From Ypsolopha sequella (Eukaryota > Arthropoda > Insecta > Lepidoptera > Ypsolophidae), in contig OW204005.1 in assembly GCA_934047225.1 (NCBI GenBank), forward strand, positions 20,716,396-20,780,395: 64,000 nt of DNA, read 5' to 3'. The notes below the pieces were generated by a model that saw only the letters and a program-made list of their open reading frames with translations, searched no databases and was not told the origin of the DNA. A program made the position numbers and the translations under genes. Positions within the stretch are counted from its first letter, which is position 1. Every line of letters starts with the position of its first letter. Below are positions 49,849 through 61,477 of this stretch, one piece after another.

Positions 49849-52800
49849 TTAAATAGTTTGCGTTTTAAGAAAGTGCTGATGAACTCTATTTTTAAAAACT
49901 GCTAGTGATAGAGATTCTCGTATCCTGACCGGTAAACCATTCCAGAGACGTATTGCGGAAATTGTGAAAGAACTAGTAAACATGTCAGTATTATGTGTCG
50001 GAGTGCGCAGAAGTGAACGGTTCTCAGGTCGCTGAGAGCGGCCAAGAGAATCGAGAAAAACAAACCGCTCTTTTAGATAAGGAGGGGATAGGGGGTCATT
50101 GAGGATGTTCCAAAGAAGAGATAATATGTGAGCATTACGACGATTTCGGATGTTAAGCCATTTAAGATCAGAACGAGATTGAGACACATGGTCATACTTA
50201 CGTAGGCCAAAGATGTATCGTATACATAAATTGAGGAGACGATCTAGCTTATTTAACAATCCTTCAGTGAGATCGGGATAACAGACATCGGCATAGTCTA
50301 AAATAGGGAACAAGAGTGAGTTAACCAGCAGGACCTTCGCAGAATATGGCAAAAACCTTTGCATGCGCTTAAGGGAGTGCATTGAAGCAAAGATCTTTTT
50401 ACTAAGTTCCGCCACATGCAAATCCCAAGACATATTGTTCTGGATATAGATTCCTAGGTTTTTTACTGACGTACAGAACTTGAGAGGAGTGTTATTTAAA
50501 CAGACTGGTGGAAGCGTGTTCAGATCCGTTTTGTCTATGAGAGCCCTACTACCGACTATCATGACCTGCGTTTTTGATGGGTTAAGAAGGAGTCCAAATT
50601 GTTCCGTCCATTGACTGATGTGTTCAAGATCAGAAGTCATTTTCTGAATGGCTACAAGAATTAGGTCCTGCTTGAAAGACATATAGAGTTGAAGATCGTC
50701 AGCGTACATGTGGTAAGAACTAAAGTTAATGGAGGAGACAAGGGTGTTTATAAACACCGAGAACAGAAGAGGGGATAGCACACCACCTTGGGGCACACCG
50801 GCTGTAACATTGCACCAGTCGGAGAATTTATCGTCCGAGCGAATACGCTGTTGACGCCCATAAAGGTACCAATAGAACCAGTTTGTAGCTGACTCGGAAA
50901 CATTGAGAGAACGTAAAATAGCCAGGAGAATGTCATAGTCAACACAATTAAAAGCGCTACTAAAGTCAAGAAGAGTGAGGAGTGTAAGTTGCCTTTCGTC
51001 CATAGCATCACGAAAGTCATCAGTAATCTTAATGAGAGCAGTACATGTACTGTGGGATGGACGAAATCCCGACTGAAGTGGATTTAGAAGTTTATTAGAG
51101 TGAAGAAAATACATAAGTTGACGATTGACCACCCGTTCTAGAATTTTAGAAAGGAAGGGAAGTATAGAAATTGGCCGGTAGTCTTTATACGAAGAGGGTT
51201 CAGAAATTTTTGGGACTGGAACCATGTACGCCAGTTTCCAAGAGGCAGGAAATGAATTAGATGTGAGAGAGAAGTTTACAATGTGAGTAATGACAGGGAG
51301 AATAACTTCCAGAATAGGGAGGAGAAGATCGCGGCCAATAGCGTCGTGGCCAACGGCTTTACTGGGAATGGAAAGAATATCTTTTTCAATATCCGAGACT
51401 AGAACTGGTGTGAAATCAAAAGTATCGTGAGATGAAGAAGGTGCAGCTAAAATGCGTCGAATTGTATTTTATTTAAGTATGGGATCAATTATGTTGGGAG
51501 GGGAAGAAAAGTGGCGGTTTAAACCATTGATGTCCAAAGCAGGGTTAAGACTTTCCCGACACTTTCCGAAACCGAGAGTACGAAGGAAGCGCCACAGGTT
51601 ATTGGGAGCACATGTTTCAATTGAAGAGTGGATATGGCGTCGTTTGGCATTTCTAACCATTTGGTTACAACGGTTCCGAGCGGCCTTGAACCTGTTCCAG
51701 TTTTCTTCTGTGGGATGTTTCTTAAATTTCCGTCTGTAACTATCCCTTATGGCCATGGCTCTCCGAATATCTTCAGTTAGCCATTGAGAAGGCGCACGTT
51801 TCATGCGAACTGGATGTATGGGAGCATGGACATCATATAGCTCAATCACAAATTTATTAAATAATTCAATTTTATGGTCAATTGTCTCGGATTGCTCCAC
51901 TAGGCCCCAATCTATAGCTCTAGCATCAGCTATAAGCTTTTTAGCGTCTAGCTTAGCGAAATTCCGCTGGAGCAAGATCCTAGGTTTGGGCTTAGGAATT
52001 TTTAATTTGTAAGACGCAAAAATAAGGTCATGATGGGAGAACCCAGAAGCTGTATACTGGCCATGGCAAACGATACGGTCAGGATTAGATGTTAAAATCA
52101 GATCTAGCAGAGTGTGCGAGTCACCCACATGATGAGTAGCTTCAAGTGGTAAGATGGAGACATTGACAGATGAAGCAAGCATCCTTAATTTACGAGAGCG
52201 AGAATCATTACAGATCAGATCAGTGTTAAAATCACCCATAACTAGACCATGTTCATACTCAGGCAAGTGTGTGACCAGTAAATTTTCCAAAGAATCAAAA
52301 TAATCAATAGTGGGTGGGGGGTAGGCAACACCAAGTAGAAATTTTGTGGTTATGAAGTCGAGCTCAATGAACAGGTATTCCATAAATGGCTTATCCCTGT
52401 TATATTCCGAAGGCGAAAGGGAAACAATTTTATATTTAATATCGGAACGGAGAAAAATAGCAACACCGCCACTACCCGCTCCCGTTCGATCATTTCTTAT
52501 CAATACGTAGCCAATTATCAATATCAATAAAAAATAAAATATTCAGTATCATAAGTATCTATAATTTATAATTATTAATTTTTAAGTTTTATTTAAATTG
52601 TGTAACTGATGCCGACCACAATTAGTGGTCGAAATATATTTTACTACTCACCTATAATTATATTTTTTTGTGTTTTCGTATATATATATAATTTCTTTAA
52701 TCAATACGTAGCCAGGAATAGCAACGGACGTAGATGGTAGTGAGGGTTTCAAGAAGGATTCTGAAACCAGACAGGCATGGATGTGGTTACTAGTGAAGGT

Positions 52801-52998
52801 TGCGAGAAATTCAGAGTAATGTCCGGGAATACTTTGTGCATTTAGGTGACAAATGTTTAAATTTTTCTTATGTGGCACGAAAGTATTGTGAAGTAAATCA
52901 CTAAGATGCACATTACCTATAGAGTCATCTAAAGCATCATTAAAAGAGTCATTTGAGTCTAGCGATTGAAACAGTTCAGAGTTATATGATAAATTCAT
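49849..52998 (-). pseudogene. LINE ORF: AP endonuclease and reverse transcriptase, two lesions
   Basis: The protein starts MNLSYNSELF at 52998. The endonuclease shows NICHLNAQSI, CLVSESFL, GVAIFLR, GVAYPPP, VMGDFNTD and GFSHHDLIF. The reverse transcriptase (49849-51225 and upstream) shows FRPSHSTCTAL, LDFSSAFNCVD, GVPQGGVLSP and the catalytic YADD, ending HFLKTQTI. Two lesions are visible. A 187-bp insertion splits the codons of GYVLI, and a TAA at 51469-51471 lies between the two domains in an otherwise open frame. The endonuclease and the WLTED segment after it resemble those of copies A and B of the endonuclease-DUF4780 fusion. It resembles CR1/Jockey-type elements; the clade was not resolved. 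Confidence 0.75.
52514..52700. mobile_element. 187-bp insert with 14-bp target duplication
   Basis: The 14-bp target, tcaatacgtagcca, occurs at 52500-52513 and 52701-52714. Deleting one copy plus the insert restores the endonuclease frame exactly (AIPGYVLIRNDRT). The insert is AT-rich and includes gccgaccacaattagtggtc. A long duplication suggests target-primed retroposition of a short 3' fragment. Confidence 0.75.
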
Positions 52999-54984
52999 AA
53001 TATTAAATATATTTAACTGACTAAATAAATAATTTCCTATGGTTTATAAATAAACGTATAAAAATAATTGTAATAATAAAAAGTGAAAAATAGTGGTAAA
53101 CCAAGAAGCGCCCATATCACCACAACACCGCCAGCTCTCTATGGATGAACTAGGTACATACAGTTCCAAATGAATAAAGTAGGTACACAAAGACTTAAAA
53201 CAACATAGTTAAAAGATTATTACATTCCAAAAAGAAGTTATGCAATTTTAAACAAAATTCCAACTTTAGACATAATATTATGTTTTCGCTCTAAACACCA
53301 TCTAGATTACTTTCCATCGTTTGTTGCCAATATGTGCATGAGGACAGAGGAAACATAAATGAGTACATGCAGATTTTGTACATAATCTATAAGTAAGCAA
53401 ATAATAAAAGAGTGTCGTTATAAATCCATATTGCATGACTGAACAATAAGTATATATCGTTTTAAAAACCGAAACACAAAACGGAACGTAGGTACAGGTG
53501 TCAAAAAGAAAAAGTAAAAATAAAAAGTGAATCGAATTAAATGAGTGAGGGTGTTTTTGTAATTTGGAAAAGATATTCTAAAATAAAAAGATATAAGAGG
53601 GCTTGTAACTACCCTAAGTTACAATAGTTTGCCTATTATTGAAAGTAAGTATGTTATTCAACAATACCTGAGCGTTCGCGATACAATTACTTGCAAAATG
53701 ATCTAGGTTACAAACAGACTATTTTCTTGCAGCAATAACTCGCCTGGCACGGCCTACAGTACCTCAACTAAGGTTGCAGTTGCTGACCCCGGTCACTGTG
53801 GCGTGTAATGCCCTTAGAACATTAGGTTTACCGGTGGACGAGTGGTCGTTTTTACTCGTTCACATTATTTAAGGTAGGTTGCCTAATGACGTGAGGTCAC
53901 GTTTTGAGCGGGTGTCCGCAGAAAAAGATGGCAGCACTGTGCCAAAATTTACGGACTTATTGAAGTTTATTGAATATGAAGCTAGGGTAGCAGAAACATC
54001 ACAGCCGGACTTGGCGCCATCTGGGGCGCAATCATTTTCGTCTGCTGGCTCATCGGAATGTGGGGAGCCCAGACAACCGCAGCAGTCGCGGGGACGCGAT
54101 ATGGCACGTTTGGCGGGGGTCACCGTGGTCGAGAGGTCATCGACCTGTTTACAGTGTGGCCATACGGGGCATGACCTGCTGAGATGTCAGCAGTGGCGAA
54201 ACCTGCACGTAACCGAGCGGCGACGCATAGTGAAGCGTAAGGGCCTGTGTTTCGGTTGCTTGGGCAATCATTTTGAACGTAATTGTCCCGAGCCACGACG
54301 TTGCAGTGTTTGTGAGGGGCCTCACCATTTATTGTTGTGTGCCAACAGATCTGAAGCGGCTTCACCGGTCCCGCAGCGACGGAGCCCTACGGGCGGGGGT
54401 GCTTCAGGGAGAACTCCCCCCCCCCTTGGACAACGGGGGTGCGTCAGGGAGAACTTCCCCCCCCTCGGTCCAGGGAAGGCATGCTGTCGGGCAGAGCTCC
54501 CCTCCGTCGGAACGGAGGACTGCGGCGCGAGGCGCGCCCCCTCACCGGGAGGTGAGTTATGTATTTGCGCGTGGACCCGTAGGGGGCTTGCCTACGGGCT
54601 ATCACACATATGGCCATGTAGTGAATTGGGCCCCTACGGGCGGGGGCCAATTGGAATTGGCAAGGGCTAGGCCCCCCCTCCCCGCGCCGGTTTTGGTGCC
54701 AGCTGGCATGGAGCACCGTGTTAAGACGGAGTCACGGGGTTACTCACCGCCGTACCGGGAATACCCGCGGTTAGAGTACCACCCGCCGTACTCAGGGAGA
54801 GTTGGAGGCTACGCTCCCCCCATGGTGGGGATGTGCACGCGCCAGCCGTATTACTGCCAGTGGACTGGTCCTGCACTCCACAGGTGGGGTAGCCTGTAAC
54901 TAGCTTAATCAAGCTATGAGTACGGAATCGTGGACGGTTCTGTTGCCCACCGCGATGGCTCGCGTCTGGGGCCCCAGGGGGGAT

Positions 54985-55300
54985 TGAGTTAGGGTAAGGG
55001 CCCTCCTCGACTTGGAAAGTCAAGTGGCGCACCGATTGATTTTGAACCTGGAGGTTTCGTCGGTGCCGCTCCTAGGTATTGGTGGACTGGAGTTGAATCA
55101 GCGGCTGCAGCCATGGTTATAGACAATATTGTCGGCTGGCAGCCTTCTTTGGACCTTCCTCCGTCCATAATCTCATGCACGTCAGGTCTGCATCTGGCAG
55201 ACCCACGTTTTTGTCATCCGGCCCAGTCGATGTTCTCCTGGGCTCGGATTTGTTAGGATGGATCCTATTTGGTTTTTAAAAGACTCTGGGTTCTTCTTCA
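54985..55300 (+). pseudogene. Remnant of BEL/Pao protease region
   Basis: One frame reads ALLDLESQVAHRLILNLEV, recalling the retroviral-type protease start in BEL elements (ALLDSGSQ), with the catalytic Ser-Gly changed. Stops follow. The text to about 55750 has no recognisable protein; the reverse transcriptase expected here is absent. Confidence 0.4.
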
Positions 55301-55789
55301 TTGGTGGAGGTATCCACAATTTTGGATATTCGATATTTGATTCGATACTTGGATTATTATGTTCGAACTTAGGAAATGGCTTTCAAATTAACATAGACTG
55401 TTTGCAGATTTGGAGGATCCCAATATGATGGTGGTATTATGTTGAAATACCAACCAGTCAATGAAATTCATATATTTTGTCCCCAGCCGTGAGTGCAGAG
55501 GAGCGTTGGAGCGCATTGGTACACTGGGTTTCGTGTACTTCAGGCGGACCTCATCAAGTTTAGACTTCGAGTTCTGCGCGAGGATCACGCCAGGCTGAAG
55601 TGAGCGGTTGCTCGTTTGAATCCTTTCACGGATTATGAAGGACTTCTGCGTTTTGGAGGCTGATTTTGGAGAGCTGACCTGCCATACGGAAGTCTTCATC
55701 CTTTGCTTCTACCCAAGACGGACCTTTGGTAAATCTGTTGGTGTCGGATTGACACATACATAATGCGCACGGGGGTTTTCAGCAATCGC

Positions 55790-56260
55790 AACGCTCGGGT
55801 TGTGAAAGCATACCTTGTGTATTTGTGTGCTTGGCCACCAAGGCCGTTCACTTGGCAGTGGTATCAGCTTTGACTACGGAGGCCTTCGTCGCCGCGTTGG
55901 ATCGTTTCGGGTCGCGTAGGGGTTTACCTTCACTTATTCGTTCCGACAATGGCACAATCTACAGAGGTACTGCTAATGATATTGTTATTTTTTTGTTTTG
56001 TAAATAACTATGCTAGTTTAAGTTAAATCTTCGCCCGGAAAGGGGTAACTTGGCGGTACAGTCCCCCAAATTGCCCTCACTGGGGAGGGAATTTTTTGAA
56101 GCTGCCGTCAAGTCGGCGAAGACCCACCTCCGCTGCGTTATTGGGGAAACTGTCCTAATTTTTGAGGAGCTTGCCACTGTATATTGTAAAGTGGAAGCGG
56201 TCCTCAACTCTCGTCCTCTCTGTGGTCAGACAGGACTGAGTATCCTAGGGAAGGAAATTT
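55790..56260 (+). pseudogene. Remnants of BEL/Pao integrase
   Basis: The frame at 55825 gives MCLATKAVHLAVVSALTTEAFVAALDRF, then SDNGT, the integrase core with its second catalytic Asp. At 56068-56225 come PSLGREFFEAAVKSAKTHL and LATVYCKVEAVLNSRPLC, the Glu-bearing part of the core. Intervening sequence is deleted or shifted. No intact integrase can be made. Confidence 0.65.
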
Positions 56261-56460
56261 AATTCTTTTGAAGGATGTGAACTTGCTATCCTTGTTTTGG
56301 CGCCGGGGCCGTATATTAAAGTTGTTTTGGCGGAGACGGAACTCCACGCGTCGCAGAGGTGTTGGTCGAAGGTTCGATTTTGTGACGAGCCATGACAACT
56401 CTCTCCCGTCTCCCGGTTGTATGAGCTAGTGGTCTGATTGCTCAGCCCAGAGCGGGGGCC

Positions 56461-57137
56461 TGTTCAGAATAAAATGTATATTTCGGAACGTATCCATCAA
56501 TGGTCTATATATTTTGTCTATGGACTTGGAGCTGTCAAAAAACGAGGGACGTGGACATTTGATATAGATCGCGGACGATTTTATAAAATGTATAAAGGAT
56601 AAGGGAAATCGGTGCGGACATCGTAAGAAACAGTATTCAGTCAAGGGCGGACGATATTTTGGTGTGAAGACCATTTTGAGTGAATTTCCTGTGTGTGTGT
56701 GACATAACCTGTGTCCACGCGGCTTCCGACAAGTGGACTTGTCCATTATCATTTCTTCTGGGTTCGGATGCATCCCGGGGTAGGAGGGTCGTGTTTAGAT
56801 TCATCGTGGAGGTGAGCAGCGTGTCACAGCACCGGAGCGCCTTGGAGTCATCGTGAAAGGAATTCGCGAGGACTACCTGATGAGGTCATCATGCAATAGT
56901 CTGGTAGGACATTTTATATTATATATTGTAGAATATAAGATACTTGTAGACTATAAATCTGGGACAGCTTATGGGCCCCTGTTCCATCTGCAAGTATCGC
57001 CCTTTAGCATAAAATTAGTGGTGTCTGAGCGTGGTTATGGAATCCTCGCACCAGTGACGCCGATGCCCGTCACTAGTCAGTATTACCATTTTTTGTAAGC
57101 TACAATTTGTGGTAGCAACGAGCGTTTTTATCAAACA
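56461..57137 (+). repeat. 3' LTR of the BEL/Pao element
   Basis: Same 677-bp length as the 5' LTR, ending ATCAAACA, followed by the duplicated tatgg. Differences seen: 47818 t to c (aatttgcg/aattcgcg), 47963 c to a (catacaa/cataaaa), and the terminal tcaatca/tcaaaca. Confidence 0.85.
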
Positions 57138-57142
57138 TATGG

Positions 57143-58590
57143 TTTTGTTTTCTACTTGGTGTTTCATTCAACTTTCAACATGGTTGTGGCTAATTGTAAA
57201 AATATAGGAATACACAGTTTCCCTAATTGACACTTTTAGTACAGGCTGCGCCATCTATCGAGTCGTTCGGTACTACCTTTTCTTTTTTAATTTGACTTTG
57301 AAAACCCCTCATTGAAACAAATCGAGTCGAAACCTTGATGCATTTGCACGCAAAACGGAACGCACTCAGAATCGCGCCGTGCACGGCTCCGAGTCACACA
57401 TGATCTCTATCGCTATTGCGATTTAGTTCAAACTTTAATTCGCGGGCTGTACTGTCTAAAAATAGTAAAATAATAAGAAGTGAAAGAGTTTTATTCATCC
57501 ATGGTTACAATTAAGTTTATTGAGAATGTTTTTGATAAATAATTTAATTGATAAAAATAATAATTACTACTGCGGCGCGAAGGATGCGGACTGCGGTGGT
57601 GTTGCCTACTCAGTTAAAGGCGATATAAACTGACAGATAAAGTAAATGACAATAAACAGCTTACTCGGTGGACTTATATTAGTATTCATCTAAAAAATTA
57701 CCAGAAGTAGCCAAATTCGTTTTGGTGGCTAAAATATATTATTTTTGGCTAAAACCGTTGAAAATCCACTATATCTAGCCACAAAGTGGCTAAAACGGCA
57801 ACACTGCGGTTGGGTTAATTATTGAGAATATGCATGAGGCAGGTCTTGTATGACTGCTAAATAGTGCTAAATTTAGTGCTAGGCGCTAAACGTATTTATT
57901 CAGTGCTAGATTTATGAAAATAAATAAAAATCTAGTACAAAAGTGCTAAGTTGGGAACACTGCCATCAACCAACCAAACAGTTAGCCGTGCATAAAATAA
58001 ACATTTCGTCAGGGTCCAACACTGACAGCAGGATAGCGTATACAATTTCTAACGCGTGCAACGGAGATGGCATTAGAATCCGTGTCGCAACCCCTAACTT
58101 ATGAACGTAGCCATGGCTGCTCAGTAAAACAAATAGTTGGGTAATTCATATAATGTACTCTTTGGGTAATTCAGAGATTACAATGATATTAAATCACAAA
58201 GTATACCGAGTACCTTGAATTATAAATGTAGAAGGTACATTGTAATTTTATAGCATTATTATACCTATTAGTTACAACTAGTGATAACAGATGGCAGATC
58301 TGTTACATTACTCAACATAAAATTTCAATAGTTCCATTATGGTTTTGTAGATGTCATTGTATTGTGCAATTATTTTTAAACTACATTTTACTACATTGTA
58401 TTTTTGATAATCCTCGGCATTTTTATAGCAGCAGCTATCAATAGCAGAATTAATAAAATAAATAAACAGGTAGCTATATATTACCTACAGGTACCTACCA
58501 AAATACTAATGTAGACTTTCTAGTTTATTTTCGACAAATGGTAATAATGTGAAACAATGTCATAGAACTAGGTACATACCTACGTTACAA
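57143..58590. other. No gene seen
   Basis: AT-rich DNA, formally in the second intron of GMC gene 2. A segment near 57700-57800 repeats agtggctaaaa-like motifs. No exon matching the third GMC exon was found. Confidence 0.4.
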
Positions 58591-58728
58591 CCCGGTCACA
58601 TTATCTCGAGACCTGGCGTCGATGACGTCACGTCGCGTCGGCGCTCAGATACAGAGCGCGGGGAGGTGAAAGGAGAACGGGGGCGGGTGGTTCGCATTCC
58701 AGCGAGGTCTCGAGATAATGTGACCGGG
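58591..58728. mobile_element. 138-bp MITE with CCCGGTCACATTATCTCGAG ends
   Basis: The ends are cccggtcacattatctcgag followed by acct, and the exact complement. The centre is GC-rich (gcgtcgatgacgtcacgtcg). No target duplication was certain. Confidence 0.8.
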
Positions 58729-58748
58729 ATATACTTAGGTACTTTTAA

Positions 58749-59175
58749 GAGGATAGTTTCTGCAAAATCATAATTTATTCTTCCTGGTTTGAAGAATCTA
58801 GCAATAATACATAAAAAAGAAAAAATCTATATTTCTTTCGGGAATATAATACACACTTTTATCGTAATTGAATCCACAGAAGTCATTCCAATATTGAGAA
58901 ATAAAGTGCCAAAGTTGCCTCTAAAAAAAGTTTTAATGTCGAGGTATAAGTTTATTAAAGTAAAAACCCGTTCATATTATTTATGGACTAAATTCTGTAT
59001 AAACTTTATTAAACTCTTAACAGGACAGATATTTCATAGCAAATTTGCTTTTTTTTAAATAATAAAATTAGTGAAAAATGTTGTCATTTTGACTTTTTTC
59101 CAGAATCCGTCCCTCTCGCACTGCAGGTCTTTCCGCACGAAGTAACAGGGTAGTAGGCAAGCGGAACCTATCCTC
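58749..59175. mobile_element. TTAA-type (piggyBac-like) MITE with exact TTAA duplication
   Basis: TTAA occurs at 58745-58748 and 59176-59179. The ends are GAGGATAGTTTCTGC and, inverted, GAGGATAGGTTCCGC. The 89-codon open frame at 58789 lies wholly inside and has no motif. The next stretch to 59704 shows no gene. Confidence 0.8.
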
Positions 59176-59708
59176 TTAAAAATGTCCGCCGATGCCATCT
59201 GCCTACCTGCCATTATTTTCATAGTTGCTTGCGCCGCTATTTTGCTTGCGATGTTTTCTGATTTTCAGTTGTTTCTCCATTGAGTTGAGCTTCAGTTCTT
59301 CAAGTAAATTTAAGTTACTGTGATCACAAGTTTTACGAGTTACGTTGGTACCAAGTGTAACTTCGTAATTTTTATAACTGAGTTAGGACTCAATGTTGTT
59401 TTGAATTTTTGGTGAGGATCCTTAGCTTGATCGGTATTCGTGCACCAAGAATCGCCAGTAATTTCGCAAATAGTGTTTACGATGGAATAATTCCTTACAA
59501 TTTGTAGTAAGGGTTAAGTGATTGATTATTTATTCATACTTATAAGTGCTTACTTATGTGATAATTAAATTAAATTCACGTTAATGTGTTAATGTGTTAC
59601 ATTTTTGAGATTTCCTTTTTCATAATAAACTGTAGGTTAAACCTACCTACCTACTGATATAACCGGATTTAGTTGTGAAAATAGATGGCAGCAAAGAGGG
59701 TCTTTTAA

Positions 59709-60121
59709 GGCGATATGTAAAATAATAGAGGTGCTTCTTTTTTGTGTATTTCATGAAATACACGGAAAATTTTAATAAATTTCTGGTATATGCATTTTGA
59801 CTATATAATCTAGGGTTTTAAAATTAGAAAACATGTTTGGATAAATTTTCCTCGATAGAAATAATTGTTGAAATGAAGTCTCCAAACACATTTTTTCTCC
59901 TCGTTTGTCGAATAGGAACCTATACAGAACTCAAATATATTTTATTAGGTGTGTTTCAATAATATCTAGAGATTTGATATTTGAAATTTTGCTAGCTATT
60001 TTAGTTTTTTCTATAAAAATTAAAAAACTAACATTTTTCCTTTCGCCCTGAATCCGCCCCTCTCGAACTGAGCGTGTTTTCGCTTGGAGTGACAATGACA
60101 AAATAAACTTCGCATAGCCTC
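59709..60121. mobile_element. TTAA-type (piggyBac-like) MITE, second orientation
   Basis: TTAA flanks it at 59705-59708 and 60122-60125. The ends are ggcgatatg and, inverted, gaggctatg. The interior matches 21307-21698 in reverse complement (gccctgaatccgcccctctc). It is non-coding. Confidence 0.75.
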
Positions 60122-60559
60122 TTAAATACAACCCTTCTATACGGCCGCGGCGCATACTAATAACTCGGAGGCGTTGAAAAGCATATGCGCCAAAATCAGG
60201 GGCCGAACATGGACGTATGGGGCCGAACAAATTTTATTGCCACTTTTTGCGGGAGACGCAAGGAGGACGAGATAAAAAATACGTATGGCGCACACACAAA
60301 CTACAACAGAAAAAAGGTGTGATTCCACACGCACACTGAAACAAAAATATTAGGTACTTCCACAATTTATCTCACACATCTAAATATTTTCGTGTCCGAA
60401 TGCAAATCAAGTTGTCAATGTGTGTCTGTGGATTAGGTATGGAGTAATCCCTTGGACGACTTACTCATTTTGTTTTCATGAATTTCTCAATCGCTATATT
60501 TTTCCTGTAATCTTTATGTAAGCACATAATACAAAGATCATTTTCATATTTTTCGGTCC

Positions 60560-60853
60560 ATTAGTTTTGGAGGTATGGGGGGGAGGGACATACAATTTTT
60601 TGTTAGTTTTTCGAGGTTTCTCGAAAAAGTTGTATCTAAGTAAATATAGTGAATTAAGGTATATATATATTTTACAATCAGCTCTATAATTTTTTCTCTC
60701 TTTTGTATTGCATATATTTTGAACGATTTAATTTCAAGTCTTTATTTTTAACGGTGCTGAATTTATGAGGCTGTGACATACAGACGGACGGGAAACGGAG
60801 TCTCACCATAAAAGTTCCTTTTGTACCTTTTGGCTACTACGGAACCCTAAAAA
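60560..60853 (+). repeat. Lepidopteran repeat ending ctacggaaccctaaaa
   Basis: The tail acagacggacgggaaacgga, then ccttttgtaccttttggcta and cggaaccctaaaa, is the 3' half of the family whose 5' half is at 10960 and 63740. The head is diverged. Confidence 0.5.
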
Positions 60854-61129
60854 CATAGGCAGTCATGTTACACCGTTTTGCCCTTTGGGAACGGAATCCT
60901 ATAAGTTTATACATATACTAAAAATTGAGGCGTGTGCTCGAACGACGTATGTTATATTATGGCGAAAGTTATCTAATGATGGAACAATGCGAATCTTTGT
61001 AACATACATCGTTATTCAACTGTATGTCAATGTTTGACTGCTGCTAAATTTCACTACTATTATGATTGTAAAACAAAACTCAGTAGCAAACAATGCCAGT
61101 GTTGACGAACAGCATTTTTTCATCATTAC

Positions 61130-61477
61130 ATAACTTTCCCAAAAATGCAGCGTTGTTCGAGCACAGTGATACCTCTTATCGGGGAGTTGAATAATTAACA
61201 ATATACCAGGATATGCGTCGATGCATTTATTTATCACTAAAATCGATAAAAATCGATAACAAAGTAATATAAACCTTGTTCCTACGGACTGTTCTTCAGT
61301 TGTTAAGTAAGATTCGGGTTATCATATCAGTCGATAAATATTGATATGACATATCATTTTGCAGTTCCTGATTCATTGTCGACATTTCGTGTTGAAAAGT
61401 TGTGTTATAACTTCATTGTGCAATCAGGATCTTTAAATGCTCATAGTATCAGAAAAGAGACTGTTGAAGAAATCACC
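61130..61477 (+). promoter_or_regulatory. Upstream block shared with copy A
   Basis: It aligns with the minus strand of 35620-35269. Landmarks are ttatcggggagttgaa, cgatgcatttattt, aaaatcgataa, ccttgttcctacgg and tgcagttcctgattcattg. The 44 codons open before 61478 fall in this block and correspond to untranslated leader in copy A. Confidence 0.5.

Larger units (their letters stand above)
49459..53762 (-). mobile_element. LINE inserted in BEL gag
   Basis: The 3' end is a taa-repeat tail at 49459-49475. The 5' end is near 53762. The target ctcaa is duplicated at 49454-49458 and 53763-53767, and removing the LINE restores the gag frame. It encodes one main ORF and itself hosts a 187-bp insert. 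The first part of the leader (53762-52999) shows no ORF1. It appears near full length. Confidence 0.8.
48736..54899 (+). pseudogene. BEL/Pao gag, split by a LINE and carrying stops
   Basis: The first part, 48736-49458, starts MMSKSYKAAL (or one Met later) and encodes an N-terminal helical region followed by a DUF1759-type core: LELNKFNGKMEEWVSYRNMF, then LMSTLEGEARSLIQHL. The LINE interrupts after TDRAQ; the same frame resumes at 53768 with LRLQLLTPVTVACNAL. A TAA follows LLVHII at about 53868-53870. The rest, in 53879-54670, has zinc knuckles CLQCGHTGHDLLRC, CFGCLGNHFERNC and CSVCEGPHHLLLC. A Gly/Pro-rich, C-rich region follows. Gag forms the particle that packages element RNA. Confidence 0.8.
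47413..57137 (+). mobile_element. BEL/Pao LTR retrotransposon lacking reverse transcriptase, hosting a LINE
   Basis: Two 677-bp LTRs bound it, with the 5-bp duplication tatgg at 47408-47412 and 57138-57142. Without the LINE at 49459-53762 the internal part is only about 4.1 kb. It contains gag, a scrap of protease and a scrap of integrase, but no reverse transcriptase or RNase H. The near-identity of the LTRs suggests a recent arrival, so the deleted form was probably copied by helper proteins. A purine-rich tract precedes the 3' LTR (agagcggggg at 56449-56458). It lies within the second intron of GMC gene 2, in the same orientation. Confidence 0.88.

Noticed and set aside
58789..59058. 89-codon Lys-rich ORF
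   Set aside because: Wholly within a TTAA MITE with exact target duplication; no motif.
61346..61477. Earlier ATG giving a 44-residue N-terminal extension to copy B
   Set aside because: The region aligns with non-coding leader of copy A, so the ATG at 61478 is preferred.
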